This document shows positions 26,836-35,756 of a stretch of 64,000 nucleotides of DNA, in pieces. How positions within the stretch are numbered: the first letter of the stretch is position 1; every line of letters begins with the position of its first letter. The position numbers were made by a program, and so were the translations under genes. The notes under the pieces were generated by a model. The model was not told where the DNA came from, made no database searches, and saw only the letters and a program-made list of their open reading frames with translations. Source of the stretch: Thermoleptolyngbya sichuanensis A183 (lineage in GTDB: Bacteria > Cyanobacteriota > Cyanobacteriia > Elainellales > Elainellaceae); assembly GCF_013177315.1 (NCBI RefSeq), contig NZ_CP053661.1, forward strand, positions 3,596,001 to 3,660,000, read 5' to 3'.

Positions 26836-27702
26836 TCAGCCCAGCACCAGCTCCGCCAGCAGCCAGAATCCTTTGAATTCCTCTGCCTGCGGATCGGTTT
26901 GCACGGCGATGAAATGAATGCCGCCAGCTTTGGCTTTGGCCATTTCAAACTGGGCGGCTTCTTGCTGGAGGGCGGCCGTCGTCAGGGTTGCCAAAATCCA
27001 GGAGTCGCTGCCACCCGTTTCCAAGAGCAGTTGTGGCGGCTTGGATTCAGAGAGATATTTCACGTAGGCGAGTTCCAGCCCTGACATCCAGGCAGCAAGG
27101 GGCAGGGCGCGGCTGGAAAACAGCAGCAGACCCGGAACGGGTGTGTCAGGGGCGAGTCCCGCCAGCGCCAGCGGAAACGATTCCCCAAAGTCGATCGCCC
27201 ATTCGCTCAGGTCGTCAAAGGCTGTCGCCTCCAGCGTGACAAAGGCCCACTTTTCCCCAATCAGGGCATCCGGGAGGGGCTGGGGCGTGGGGTTGGGCAG
27301 CAGCACCGAGGGATTGCCGCCGGCCTGGTAGTTGGGCATTTCTGGATAGACACTGGCCAGGCGCTCGTCAAGCCAACGGCTGAGGGCGAGGGTGCGGCGG
27401 CTGGCGTAGGCGGGAATGCCGACCTCCTCGCAGGCTTTGGTGATCATGTTCGACATTTGCCGCCGAAAGAAGCGGATTTTGTCGGGCGGGGCGGGGGCCC
27501 GGGCGATCGCCGCTTCGACCGATTCCCGCAGCTTGACCGAGTTGACCTCAGTGTTGTTCAAAAAGGTGGAATAGCGAAATAGCCCGTCCACTGGCTGCTT
27601 CACGTCCAGCGGGCTTTCGCAGATCAAAACTTCCCAAAGCTTTTTGCCCTTCTCGTCCAAAACCGGTCGAGAATAGAAATCTAGCTCCCAGATGGTTGGC
27701 AT
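26836..27702 (-). CDS. Tab2/Atab2-family RNA-binding protein
   Basis: 288 residues beginning MPTIWELDFYSRP, a hallmark of Tab2. The family binds A/U-rich RNA; algal and plant members activate translation of photosystem I (psaB) messages and photosystem assembly. Conserved parts include FRYSTFLNNTEVNSVKL, cut here to NNTEVNSVKL, and RFFRRQMSNMITKAC, and the C-terminal WILATLTTAALQQEAAQFEMAKAKAGG. Length is normal. Same strand as, and just upstream of, the PmbA-like gene. Confidence 0.92.
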   Translation of the reverse strand: MPTIWELDFYSRPVLDEKGKKLWEVLICESPLDVKQPVDGLFRYSTFLNNTEVNSVKLRESVEAAIARAPAPPDKIRFFRRQMSNMITKACEEVGIPAYASRRTLALSRWLDERLASVYPEMPNYQAGGNPSVLLPNPTPQPLPDALIGEKWAFVTLEATAFDDLSEWAIDFGESFPLALAGLAPDTPVPGLLLFSSRALPLAAWMSGLELAYVKYLSESKPPQLLLETGGSDSWILATLTTAALQQEAAQFEMAKAKAGGIHFIAVQTDPQAEEFKGFWLLAELVLG

Positions 27703-27853
27703 TCCCGGTCTTCTAACGTGCGTCTCTGCCCTTGATCATACGGGACGGTGGATCATTAAAGGTTTTGGATTTGGGATTGAGAATTTCTGGGGTTTGGATT
27801 GGGAATCTCTGGGGTTTGGATTGAGAACCGTCGTGAAACAACGTCGTGAAACG

Positions 27854-28195
27854 ATGAGGAAGAAAATGCTGGGGATTAGGCGAATGCTAGGGTGGATGCT
27901 GGCGTTGGAGCTGGGGTTGGGTTTTGGGGCGCTAGCGCCAGCTTTGCAGAGCAGCAGCCTCGCTGCGCCCGTGTTTTGTCGGGTGGTAGACGGGCATTCG
28001 GTATGCGTGCTAAGCCTCCAGCGTAGCGCCAAAAACTTTTGGGAATATCGGGCGGCGGTGAGCGTAGACGGTGTGGTGCGCCCGGTGGAGGTGTATGACT
28101 GTCGCGATCGCCTCCGGCACAAGGCAGACGGCACGACGGTTTCTTTTTCCAGAGACCTCGCAGGGGCGATCGTTTGTCGCCTTTACAAACGCTGA
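27854..28195 (+). CDS. Small secreted protein of unknown function
   Basis: 113 residues from MRKKMLGIRRML. A long signal peptide (MLALELGLGFGALAPALQSSSLAA) leaves a mature part of about 75 residues with paired cysteines (CRVVDGHSVCVLSL and VYDCRDRL...IVCRLYKR), which suggests disulfides outside the cytosol. I do not recognise the family. The upstream spacer (27765-27830) is made of TTTGGATTGG-type repeats, so an earlier in-frame start at 27692 is unlikely. Confidence 0.65.
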   Translation: MRKKMLGIRRMLGWMLALELGLGFGALAPALQSSSLAAPVFCRVVDGHSVCVLSLQRSAKNFWEYRAAVSVDGVVRPVEVYDCRDRLRHKADGTTVSFSRDLAGAIVCRLYKR

Positions 28196-28251
28196 TACGA
28201 ACGCTAAGAGGGTGTTTGAAAAGGTATCGCCTGTAATGTTAAGCACTCAGA

Positions 28252-28353
28252 GATCCCCCCTAGCCCCCCTTAAACCCCCCTAGCCCCCCTTAAAAAGGGG
28301 GGAAACCGCCTTAAAGTCCCCCTTTTTAAGGGGGATTTAGGGGGATCTTGTAC
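28252..28353. repeat. CCCCCTTA/TAAGGGGG inverted repeat
   Basis: Starts GATCCCCCCTAG and ends TTAGGGGGATCT, so the ends are inverted. The interior has CCCCCCTTAAAAAGGGGGG and CCCCCTTTTTAAGGGGG palindromes and a short tandem of the CCCCCCTAGCCCCCCTTAAA unit. Same repeat type as at 12942-13013 and 51813-51966. Could end transcripts of the small secreted gene. Confidence 0.75.
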
Positions 28354-28441
28354 GCTTTGCTACAAACAGTAGGACTTTTCAAACATCCTCTAAGACGAAC
28401 GCTGATACAAACCGCTAATAGCAAACGCTAATATCAATTCT

Positions 28442-29044
28442 CTAAATACCCGCTACACATAGAGCATCGACAATCCAATCCCACTGAGTCAGCGATCGCA
28501 GCGACTCCGCCGAAAGGCGACAAACCCACTGGCTGATGGCGTGCTGGAGTTGGCAAACATCATCAAAGTGAACCCAAGCTAGCTCCCGCTTGAGTTCCCG
28601 CCAGACCCGCTCAATGGGATTGACCTCAGGGCAATAAGGCGGCTGAAACACCAAGATGACATTGTCCGGTATCGTCAGGGTCTGAGCCGTATGGGCTGCG
28701 GCATTATCCACCTGAATCAGATGTAAATCATCGGGGAACTGAGCCGCAAAGCTGTGCAAAAACGCCTCAAAACAGGAACTGTCGAGATGAGAAAACTCGA
28801 CTATCCACGATGCACCGCTCAGCGGTTCCACTAGACCGTACAGCCACCGATACACAAAGTCCCATTGAACTGAACCAATCGGCTGCACCCCAAAGCCCGT
28901 CAACTTGCGATGTTGAACCGTCAGCAGTCCGACGCGGCTCTCATCGCTGCACCAATAGCGGATTCGCCCCCCGTAGCGTTGTCTCAAGGCTGGCGGAATC
29001 GACTGGCTTATCTGGGCTGCAAGGTTTGCTGAACGGACTCGCAC
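28442..29044 (-). CDS. IS630 transposase, catalytic part (ORF B)
   Basis: About 200 residues holding the DDE core: CSDESRVG, LIQVDNAAAHT and NPIERVWRELK. No independent start is evident, so it is probably made by a -1 frameshift from the upstream frame (overlap 29008-29044), as known for IS630 elements. I see no classical slippery heptamer; the frameshift could also be a mutation. Confidence 0.85.
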   Translation of the reverse strand: MRVRSANLAAQISQSIPPALRQRYGGRIRYWCSDESRVGLLTVQHRKLTGFGVQPIGSVQWDFVYRWLYGLVEPLSGASWIVEFSHLDSSCFEAFLHSFAAQFPDDLHLIQVDNAAAHTAQTLTIPDNVILVFQPPYCPEVNPIERVWRELKRELAWVHFDDVCQLQHAISQWVCRLSAESLRSLTQWDWIVDALCVAGI

Positions 29045-29508
29045 GCCCCAGGAGTCTGCTTCTTTGACACCGGACGGGGCACTTTGAGCTTCGCTTTGAG
29101 CCGATAGCGCACCGTCTTATGCACCGTCTTGTAGGGGACGGGTTGACCATGTACCGCTGCGAGCCACTGCTGCACTGCTCCATAACTGCTAAAGCCTTCT
29201 GGATCTTGCAGTTCCCGCTCCAAAGATGCCAGGACTTCACCGCTAATCGCTCGCGGTCGTCCACTGCGAGATGCCACCTTCACCAACGCTTCGAGTCCAC
29301 TCTGTCGATACTGGCTCAGCCAACGAGACACGGTCGTGCGATGGCAACCGCTCAGTTGGGCTAACTGCTCAACGCTCTTCGCTTGTCCGGTTTTTAACCA
29401 CCACAACACCTGTACTTTACGGCGCTGTGATGACCGTTGCTGTTGTTCCAAGACGGCTTTTAGTTCTTCTGCTGTTTCAGCGATATCGATTTTGAGGACT
29501 CCACTCAT
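29008..29508 (-). CDS. IS630 transposase, helix-turn-helix part (ORF A)
   Basis: 167 codons. Two helix-turn-helix segments (QLAQLSGCHRTTVSRWLSQY and the YGAVQQWLAAVHG...YKTVHKTVRYRLKAKLKVPRP winged part) bind the element ends. It starts ATG at 29508, and ends TLQPR inside the ORF B overlap. Confidence 0.87.
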   Translation of the reverse strand: MSGVLKIDIAETAEELKAVLEQQQRSSQRRKVQVLWWLKTGQAKSVEQLAQLSGCHRTTVSRWLSQYRQSGLEALVKVASRSGRPRAISGEVLASLERELQDPEGFSSYGAVQQWLAAVHGQPVPYKTVHKTVRYRLKAKLKVPRPVSKKQTPGACESVQQTLQPR

Positions 29509-29695
29509 GGCGGCTCGCTCTAACGTCTTCTTACATGTAGCAGATCTTTGGAGATTTGATATAATTTATGAAGCAAATCTTAAGAAGCCTGAAACTCTTG
29601 GCATGTGTGGCTTTGAGGTCATGTTTGCCCAGGAAAAGCGGTTTCTCGGAAATCCTTGATTAACAAGGCTTTCAGGCTCCTTTACAAATTAGCTC

Positions 29696-29799
29696 TTAGT
29701 TCTTCTGCTGTTTCAGCGATATCGATTTTGAGGACTCCACTCATGGCGGCTAGCTCTAACGTCTTCTTACATGTAGCAGGTCTTTGGAGATTTGATATA
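29696..29799. mobile_element. Solo right end of an IS630 copy
   Basis: 104 bp matching 29460-29563 of the IS630 element with only a few changes (CTAGCT for CTCGCT, CAGGTC for CAGATC). The intervening 132 bp carry an AGCCTGAAA/TTTCAGGCT inverted repeat. Either a decayed sister insertion or a local duplication. Confidence 0.85.
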
Positions 29800-29839
29800 A
29801 CTGGCGCTGATGAGCCATCTGTAAATAGCTAGCAACTAT

Positions 29840-29929
29840 AGGACTTACGCAGTTGGATAGTTTCTCACAGGCGCAGCCCGCGAGAAATTGTCCAAAACCC
29901 AGAAAACATGTCGCGAGTGCGTAAGTCCT
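29840..29929. mobile_element. MITE family C, copy 1 (90 bp)
   Basis: Perfect 12-bp terminal inverted repeats AGGACTTACGCA and TGCGTAAGTCCT. Inner arms GGATAGTTTCTC and GAGAAATTGTCC also pair. It ends 3 bp from the stop codon of the hydrolase gene, and so could form its transcript end. Copy 2 is at 41989-42078 with the same length. Confidence 0.85.
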
Positions 29930-29932
29930 GAA

Positions 29933-30961
29933 CTAATCAGCAATCGTTTGCAAACTCTGATCCGCAACGTGCCGCGCCAAAATCGCCTGCAAGTGTTCTA
30001 CCACTAGGTCGGTCTGTTCGATCATGGCCAGGTGTCCGCAGTCGGGAAGCTGCACCACGTTCTGTCCACATTGCTGAAATAGACGATGGAAGCTGGCCAG
30101 ATGCAGCACATATTGCGGCTCCATCACGGTGTCGTTTTGTCCGGCGATGAAGTAGACCGGCTGGGACAGGCGAGAAACGACCTGCGGCAGGCGATGCACC
30201 TCGGCTTCGGTCGTCGAGTCGAGCAGTGCGCCCACAGCCGCCGCTGGGTCAGCACTCACCCAATCCATCAAGCGCTGTCGTCCCCAGGCGCGGTCGATGG
30301 GATGGGCAACGTTCATATAGGTCATCATCAGGTCTACCATCGGTAGATGGCAGAGCCAGCGGGGGCGCAGCTTGACCAATTGCTGCCCTGCGGCCCGAAA
30401 GCGCTCAAATTCCTCTTTGAGGTAAATACCGCCGCCGGAATTGACGCAGACCACGCCCTTCACCCGATCGGGCATTCGGTCTGCGGCCCACAGCGCAATG
30501 CTGCCGCCGAGGGAGTGCCCCACCAGCCAGACGTTGGAGATATCTAGGGTTTCAAGGAGCTGCTCTAGGTCGCGGGCATAGTCGCTGGGGGTGTAGCCCG
30601 GTCGAGGCTGTGGGGCGATCGCCCTAGTGGGGAGCGCAGCCGTTGCAGGGACGAAGCCGCCCCCGGCGCTGCTGGGCAACTGATTCGTGGATTCCCTCGA
30701 AGCGCTGGTTTGGGCAGACCAAGAAGAAGTATTGGCGCTTGCCTTGCGGGACGACATCGCCCGGCCCGGCTGCGAATCGCCAAACCCGCGCAAGTCGTAG
30801 GACAGGCAGGTATAATTCGGCGCAAGCTGCTGAATTACGGGTTGCCAATAGGCACGACTCAGCAGCCAGCCGTGAATAAAAACCAGGGTTATCGGTGTTT
30901 GGGTGGGAGCAGTTCGCTCGTAGGCGTGGGGGGTGCCCAGGACATCGACGACATTCATCAT
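29933..30961 (-). CDS. Alpha/beta hydrolase
   Basis: 342 residues. Alpha/beta hydrolase fold: oxyanion-region VFIHGWLLSRAYW, nucleophile elbow VGHSLGGS with Ser150, acidic residue region AGQNDTVMEP, catalytic His in PDCGHLAMIEQ. Residues about 66-120 are a low-complexity Ser/Ala/Pro insert not expected in the core fold. No signal peptide. Substrate unknown. Preceded upstream by the gene for an RNase D-like exonuclease on the same strand. Confidence 0.88.
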   Translation of the reverse strand: MMNVVDVLGTPHAYERTAPTQTPITLVFIHGWLLSRAYWQPVIQQLAPNYTCLSYDLRGFGDSQPGRAMSSRKASANTSSWSAQTSASRESTNQLPSSAGGGFVPATAALPTRAIAPQPRPGYTPSDYARDLEQLLETLDISNVWLVGHSLGGSIALWAADRMPDRVKGVVCVNSGGGIYLKEEFERFRAAGQQLVKLRPRWLCHLPMVDLMMTYMNVAHPIDRAWGRQRLMDWVSADPAAAVGALLDSTTEAEVHRLPQVVSRLSQPVYFIAGQNDTVMEPQYVLHLASFHRLFQQCGQNVVQLPDCGHLAMIEQTDLVVEHLQAILARHVADQSLQTIAD

Positions 30962-31108
30962 ACTTCCATCCTATCCCCAGAGTGGGGCCGATGGGGAGTC
31001 TGGGTGAATACTTGGGTTCAGGGGCCTCAGGAGTCGGAAGATAGAGCTGTTCCGAGGAACTAGAGTGCTGAAATCGAGACTCAGTAAATCTACTGATTAT
31101 TTTACCAA

Positions 31109-31738
31109 TTAATGTTCAAAAATGTTCTCGTAGTGCAGCAAATCCAGATCCACGAAGGTGGGGAGACACCGAAAGCAAGATTCTGCCAACGCTAACCGCT
31201 CTTCGCGCTGGAGCATGTCCGCCAGCTTTTGACGGATGCTAAGCAGAAACCGCACGTCATTGGCGGCATAGCGGAGTTGCTCCTCCGACAGGTTTAGCGC
31301 GTTGCCCCAGTCAGAGCTTTGGGCGGTTTTGTCCAGTTCCACCCGCTCTAGCTCCTGCACCACCTCCTTGAGGCCGTGGCGGGGGGCGTAGGTGCGGGCC
31401 AGCTTGCTGGCAATTTTGGTGCAAAAAACTGGACGAACCGCAATGTTGAGATGGTACTGAAACGCCGCCATGTCAAAGCGGGCAAAGTGAAAGACTTTGG
31501 TAATTTGCGGCGCTTCTAGCAACTGCTGGAGGTGGGGGGCGGCGGTTTGTCCCCGCAGGATGCGAACGACAGACACGCGCCCCGCAGGATCGCAAAGCTG
31601 CACCACACAAAGGCGATCGCGCCAGGGCCGCAGCCCCATTGTCTCTGTGTCAACGGCGATCGCCTCTGCGGTTAAATACTCCGCCAGCGCCTCCGCCGAC
31701 AGATCCTCATCGAATACCTGAAATTCGTCTAGGGCCAT
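31109..31738 (-). CDS. RNase D-like 3'-5' exonuclease (DEDDy)
   Basis: About 209 residues. DnaQ-like exonuclease with motif I VDTETMGL, motif II HFARFDMAAFQYH and motif III RYAANDVRFLL (DEDDy Tyr). No HRDC domain, so shorter than E. coli RNase D; cyanobacterial single-domain forms are common. Start ATG 31738 is preferred; TTG 31759 would add seven residues. The gene begins 29 bp after the trpB stop on the same strand, so it may be co-transcribed. Likely trims small RNA or tRNA 3' ends; substrate not shown. Confidence 0.9.
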   Translation of the reverse strand: MALDEFQVFDEDLSAEALAEYLTAEAIAVDTETMGLRPWRDRLCVVQLCDPAGRVSVVRILRGQTAAPHLQQLLEAPQITKVFHFARFDMAAFQYHLNIAVRPVFCTKIASKLARTYAPRHGLKEVVQELERVELDKTAQSSDWGNALNLSEEQLRYAANDVRFLLSIRQKLADMLQREERLALAESCFRCLPTFVDLDLLHYENIFEH

Positions 31739-31767
31739 GCTTTCAATGTTCTCAACCAATCCAGACG

Positions 31768-33042
31768 CTATTTCAAGTCCAGGTACTTTGCCACGTTCTG
31801 CATATCCTTGTCGCCGCGGCCGGAACAGTTAATGACAATCCGGGGGCTGCCCTCCAGTTTCGGACAGAGGCGGTTGAGATGGGCGATCGCATGGGCCGTT
31901 TCTAGCGCCGGAATAATGCCCTCCAGCCGCGACAGCAGTTGCAGCCCCTCCAGCGCCTCCGCGTCCGTAATGCTGTAGTATTCCGCCCGACCGGAATCCT
32001 TCAAAAAGCTATGCTCCGGTCCCACGCCCGGATAATCCAGCCCCGCGCTGATGGAATGCGGCTCGATCACCTGCCCATCGTCGTCTTGCAGCAGATAGCT
32101 CATTGCGCCGTGCAGCACACCCACCCGCCCGCGAGTCAGCGTCGCCGCGTGCTTCTCCGAATCCACGCCCTCGCCGCCCGCCTCAATGCCGATCAGCCGC
32201 ACCGACGGCTCATTCACAAACTCATGGAATAGCCCCATCGCGTTGGAGCCACCGCCCACGCAAGCCAGCAGGATGTCGGGCAAGCCGCCCCACTTTTCCT
32301 GTGCCTGCTGCCGCGTCTCCTGCCCAATGATGGCTTGAAAGTCACGCACAATCATTGGGTACGGATGCGGTCCCGCCACTGAACCCAGGATATAGTGCGT
32401 CGTTTCCACATTCGTCACCCAGTCGCGAATCGCCTCCGAGGTCGCGTCCTTCAGCGTGCCCGTACCCGCCTCCACCGGGCGCACCTCCGCCCCCATCAGC
32501 CGCATCCGAAACACGTTGAGCGCCTGCCGCTCCATGTCATGCACGCCCATATAAATGATGCACTCCAGTCCAAACCGCGCACAGACGGTTGCAGTGGCCA
32601 CGCCGTGCTGTCCTGCGCCCGTTTCGGCAATGATGCGCTGCTTGCCCATGCGCTTTGCCAGCAACACTTGCCCCAGCGCGTTGTTGATCTTATGCGCGCC
32701 CGTGTGGTTCAGGTCTTCGCGCTTTAGATAAATCTGCGGGCCGGTGCCGTCGGGGCGGGCAAAGTGGGTCGTCAGGCGCTCGGCAAAATACAGCGGCGTG
32801 GCGCGTCCCACATAATCTTTCAGCAAGCCCTGCAACTCGGTCTGAAAGTCCGGGTCGTCGCGATACTGATAAAACGCCGCCTCCAACTCACTCAGCGCGG
32901 GCATCAGCGTCTCCGGCACATACTTACCGCCAAACTTGCCGTATCGGCCAAGGGCATCGGGTCGCTGAACTGAGGTTTGGTTAAGGGGAAGCGGAGTCAG
33001 TGTCACGGTAGTAAAGGCGCTTTGAATACTTACAGCCCCCAT
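31768..33042 (-). CDS. trpB: Tryptophan synthase beta chain
   Basis: 424 residues. Makes L-tryptophan from indole and L-serine with the alpha chain, in the cytosol. PLP lysine is Lys118 in [14 protein letters not shown]; phosphate-binding loop GGGSNAMG; conserved start [19 protein letters not shown], cut here to [10 protein letters not shown]. Normal length. An additional ~27-residue N-terminus of low conservation is included; ATG at 33042. No trpA or other trp gene is near, as usual in cyanobacteria. Confidence 0.96.
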   Translation of the reverse strand: MGAVSIQSAFTTVTLTPLPLNQTSVQRPDALGRYGKFGGKYVPETLMPALSELEAAFYQYRDDPDFQTELQGLLKDYVGRATPLYFAERLTTHFARPDGTGPQIYLKREDLNHTGAHKINNALGQVLLAKRMGKQRIIAETGAGQHGVATATVCARFGLECIIYMGVHDMERQALNVFRMRLMGAEVRPVEAGTGTLKDATSEAIRDWVTNVETTHYILGSVAGPHPYPMIVRDFQAIIGQETRQQAQEKWGGLPDILLACVGGGSNAMGLFHEFVNEPSVRLIGIEAGGEGVDSEKHAATLTRGRVGVLHGAMSYLLQDDDGQVIEPHSISAGLDYPGVGPEHSFLKDSGRAEYYSITDAEALEGLQLLSRLEGIIPALETAHAIAHLNRLCPKLEGSPRIVINCSGRGDKDMQNVAKYLDLK

Positions 33043-33191
33043 TATCGGGCTACTGGCGCGAGATGGCTAGAGGTGTGGGCTTTGGAGAACCGAGATACTA
33101 TGCCCCTTGAAAGCAAAATCGCCACGCAGCCATAGCCACGTAGCGATCCTTAACTAAACTAATCAGTTACCTACAAATTAGTGACCTGGAT

Positions 33192-35057
33192 TTACACGAG
33201 TGCAAAATCCACAGTGTAGTTAGTTGCAACACCGGGACGGGGTGTCACTCTAAAGAAGTAAGTGCCAGCAGCCAGCCCGTTCTGGATGAAGCTGGAGAGG
33301 TAAGAACTGCCAAAGTTAGTATCGCTCCGAATCAGTTCACCACTGTCAACCAGCCCATTGCCGTTTGAATCTCGAATTAGCTCAATGATTGTGTTGCCTG
33401 ATGTACCCTGAACTCGTGCCTGCAAGTTTGCTGTGGAATTCAGTGTGAATTGGTAGAAATCGCTGGGGTCAACATTAACGCTGACATGTTCCTTGGCTAA
33501 GAACGTGTTGGACAACACGCCAATATTCCGTGCGGTGGGAATCGTGCTGCCCGGATCAGGCTGCCCGTTGCCGCCAAAGGGCGTTGCCACGAGGCTCATC
33601 TGGTAAAGCGTGGAGGCGCTAGCCGTACGGCTGGCCACCGTAATGAAATAGGTGCCTACAGGTAAGTCTCGCGTAATCTGAGACAGATTGGTAGAGCTAA
33701 AGTTTGTATCCGAAGCAATGACTTCGCCGTTATCAATCAGCCCGTTGCCGTTAATATCTCGAACCAGTTGGATCTCGGTATTGGTAGAAGTGGCTTGAAC
33801 ATTGATCTGAACGTTAGAGATATCGTTCAAGGTGAATCGATAGGCATCAAGTCCATCGATGACCCCGACATATTCTTTAACGTTCACCGTTCCTGCCACG
33901 GGACCCAGGTTGCGGGCAGAAGACAGCAAGTTGCCAGGGTCGGGCTGGCCATTTCCGCCAAAGGGTGTCGCCACTAAATTCAGTTCATAAAGCGTGGAGG
34001 CGCTGGCATTGCGACTAGCTACGGTAATGAAATAAGTACCGGCAGGTAAGTCCTGTGTGAATCGAGACAGATTGGTAGAACTGAAGTTTGTTTCAGAAAC
34101 GATAACTTCGCCGTTATCAATTAGCCCATTGCCGTTGACATCGCGAACAAGCTGAATTTGGGTGTTGGTAGAAGTTGCCTGGACGCTGACTTGAATATTG
34201 GACAGATCATTTAGGGTGAATCGATAAGCATCAAGACCATCCAGCACACCTACATATTCTCTAGCAGTCACTGTGCCTGCCACTGCGCCCAAATTGCGAG
34301 CAGTCGCCAGGATATTTCCAGGATCGGGGGGCGGACTGCCACCAAAGGGCGTGTTGACGAGCGTCAGTTCGTATTGGGTTGAGTTGCTGGGGTTGGAGGG
34401 CGAAACTCGAACGTAGTAAGTTCCCTGCGGCAGATCTGTGACAATACTGGGCTGGAAGGGCGCGAAGGAATCGACCTCAGAGGCAATCACTTCGCCGCTG
34501 TCGATCAGCCCGTTGTTGTTCAGATCTCGGATGAGTTCTACTCGACTGCCTGCTGAAATGCTGTTGACCCGCGCTTGCAAGTTGCCCACATCGTTGATGG
34601 TGAACTTGTAGATGTCGGAGGGGTCGGTGGTGCCGACAGCCTCCGAGACGATTGAGGTTCCCGTCAGCACTCCCAGATCGCGGGCAGTGTCGAGGCGTTC
34701 GCCGGGTTCGGTGGGGCGGGCGGCGGCGGTGATTTTGTAGTTAACTTCGCCTTTGATCTGCTGGATGCCAATGAAGTAGGTGCCGGGGCCAAAGTCATCC
34801 CGAAAGGTAATGTTTCGACGGCCTGTGTTAAAGCTGCGAATAATGGCACCGCGGGCATCGCGTAGCGTGATTCGAGCGCTGCTGGCGCGGTTGGCGATGC
34901 GTCCGATGGAGAGGCTGAGTTCGCGAACCTCGCCCAACGTGAATTTGGCAAAGTCAATGCGATCGCGGGAACCGACATATCCATTGATGCGCCGAGTACC
35001 CAGCCTACCCAGATTGCGAGCGCCTCTGAGAGTGTTATCTTTATTGCTAATTGACAT
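33192..35057 (-). CDS. Secreted-type protein of tandem pre-peptidase C-terminal (PPC) domains
   Basis: 621 residues: an N-terminal beta domain (about 1-110), then four tandem PPC-like units of about 128 residues (nucleotide period 384 bp). Each unit carries GTYFI/YVRV strands and a DxNxNGLIDxGEVI stretch of EF-hand/dockerin type. The two middle units are close in nucleotide sequence, showing recent duplication. No ordinary signal peptide; the N-terminus MSISNKDNTLRGARNLGRLG resembles exported large proteins with C-terminal or unknown secretion. PPC domains usually accompany secreted peptidases, but no peptidase domain is here. Ca2+ binding is inferred. Confidence 0.85.
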   Translation of the reverse strand: MSISNKDNTLRGARNLGRLGTRRINGYVGSRDRIDFAKFTLGEVRELSLSIGRIANRASSARITLRDARGAIIRSFNTGRRNITFRDDFGPGTYFIGIQQIKGEVNYKITAAARPTEPGERLDTARDLGVLTGTSIVSEAVGTTDPSDIYKFTINDVGNLQARVNSISAGSRVELIRDLNNNGLIDSGEVIASEVDSFAPFQPSIVTDLPQGTYYVRVSPSNPSNSTQYELTLVNTPFGGSPPPDPGNILATARNLGAVAGTVTAREYVGVLDGLDAYRFTLNDLSNIQVSVQATSTNTQIQLVRDVNGNGLIDNGEVIVSETNFSSTNLSRFTQDLPAGTYFITVASRNASASTLYELNLVATPFGGNGQPDPGNLLSSARNLGPVAGTVNVKEYVGVIDGLDAYRFTLNDISNVQINVQATSTNTEIQLVRDINGNGLIDNGEVIASDTNFSSTNLSQITRDLPVGTYFITVASRTASASTLYQMSLVATPFGGNGQPDPGSTIPTARNIGVLSNTFLAKEHVSVNVDPSDFYQFTLNSTANLQARVQGTSGNTIIELIRDSNGNGLVDSGELIRSDTNFGSSYLSSFIQNGLAAGTYFFRVTPRPGVATNYTVDFALV

Positions 35058-35277
35058 GAAACCTGCGCGTATGAGTTAAAGAGGTCAGCAGTCCAGCGTG
35101 TCTTTCAACACAGGCTGTTGCGATGGCGTGCGTGTCACATGTCTACGATCGCCCATCTGAGGGATCAAGTGTTAGCGAAATTGCTGAAAGCTTGGAGGCT
35201 TCTTGATGAAGCTTTTATGTGGATTTTCATCAGGGCGATCGCCCTTGCGTATTCTCACTAAAATTTCTCCGCTGTAA

Positions 35278-35343
35278 AATCAGGAATTTCGCTTTCTGAT
35301 ACAGCCCTAGTCCATAAAATTCCTGATTCTCTGAATATGGACT
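35278..35343 (+). other. Interlocking inverted repeats before the SUI1 gene, possible pseudoknot
   Basis: AATCAGGAATTT (35278-35289) is perfectly complementary to AAATTCCTGATT (35317-35328). The loop holds AGTCCATA (35309-35316), which pairs with TATGGACT (35336-35343) beyond the first stem. The two stems interlock, which is an H-type pseudoknot geometry. It ends 27 bases before the start codon of the SUI1 gene. Loop 3 is only 7 bases across a 12-bp stem, so the full first stem may not form together with the second. Confidence 0.55.
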
Positions 35344-35370
35344 TTAGCAGACGGCTATCTAGAGCAATTT

Positions 35371-35751
35371 ATGGCAGACACAAAGCGTAAACCTACTTCT
35401 CAATCCGCAGGAAAAGTTCAGCCAGGAAGAAAAACCGTCTGGCAGGAATTTGGCGCGGGTGCTTTTGAGGATGCAGCAATGGAGCGTCCGGTGCAGGAAC
35501 TGCCGCCCAACCAGCAGCAGATCCGCGTACAAGCCTCGCGCAAAGGTCGCGGCGGCAAAACGGTGACGGTGATCAGCGGGTTTCAGACCAAGCCCGAAAC
35601 GCTGGCGACGCTGCTGAAAACGCTGAAAACCCAGTGTGGCGCGGGCGGCACAGTGAAAGATATGGAAATCGAGATTCAGGGAGATCACCGCGAGAAGATC
35701 GTGCAGGTCTTGGTGAAGCAGGGGTATAAGGCGAAGGTGAGTGGCGGGTAG
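35371..35751 (+). CDS. SUI1/eIF1-family translation factor homologue
   Basis: 126 residues. A basic, disordered N-terminus (TKRKPTSQSAGKVQPGRK) is followed by the SUI1 fold (IRVQASRKGRGGKTVTVISGF, then TLATLLKTLKTQCGAGGTV, and HREKIVQVLVKQGYKAK). Bacterial YciH-type SUI1 proteins bind the 30S subunit and influence start-site fidelity. No strong Shine-Dalgarno; the leader has interlocking inverted repeats. Normal length. Confidence 0.93.
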   Translation: MADTKRKPTSQSAGKVQPGRKTVWQEFGAGAFEDAAMERPVQELPPNQQQIRVQASRKGRGGKTVTVISGFQTKPETLATLLKTLKTQCGAGGTVKDMEIEIQGDHREKIVQVLVKQGYKAKVSGG

Positions 35752-35756
35752 GAACG

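Larger units (their letters stand above)
28434..29559 (-). mobile_element. IS630-family insertion sequence (about 1.13 kb)
   Basis: Inverted ends TCAATTCTCTAAATA (left) and the complement of TCAAATCTCCAAAGA (right) lie just inside TA dinucleotides at 28432-28433 and 29560-29561, the expected IS630 target. Contains two overlapping transposase frames. Fragments of the same or a sister element lie at 25131-25252 and 29696-29799. Confidence 0.87.
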
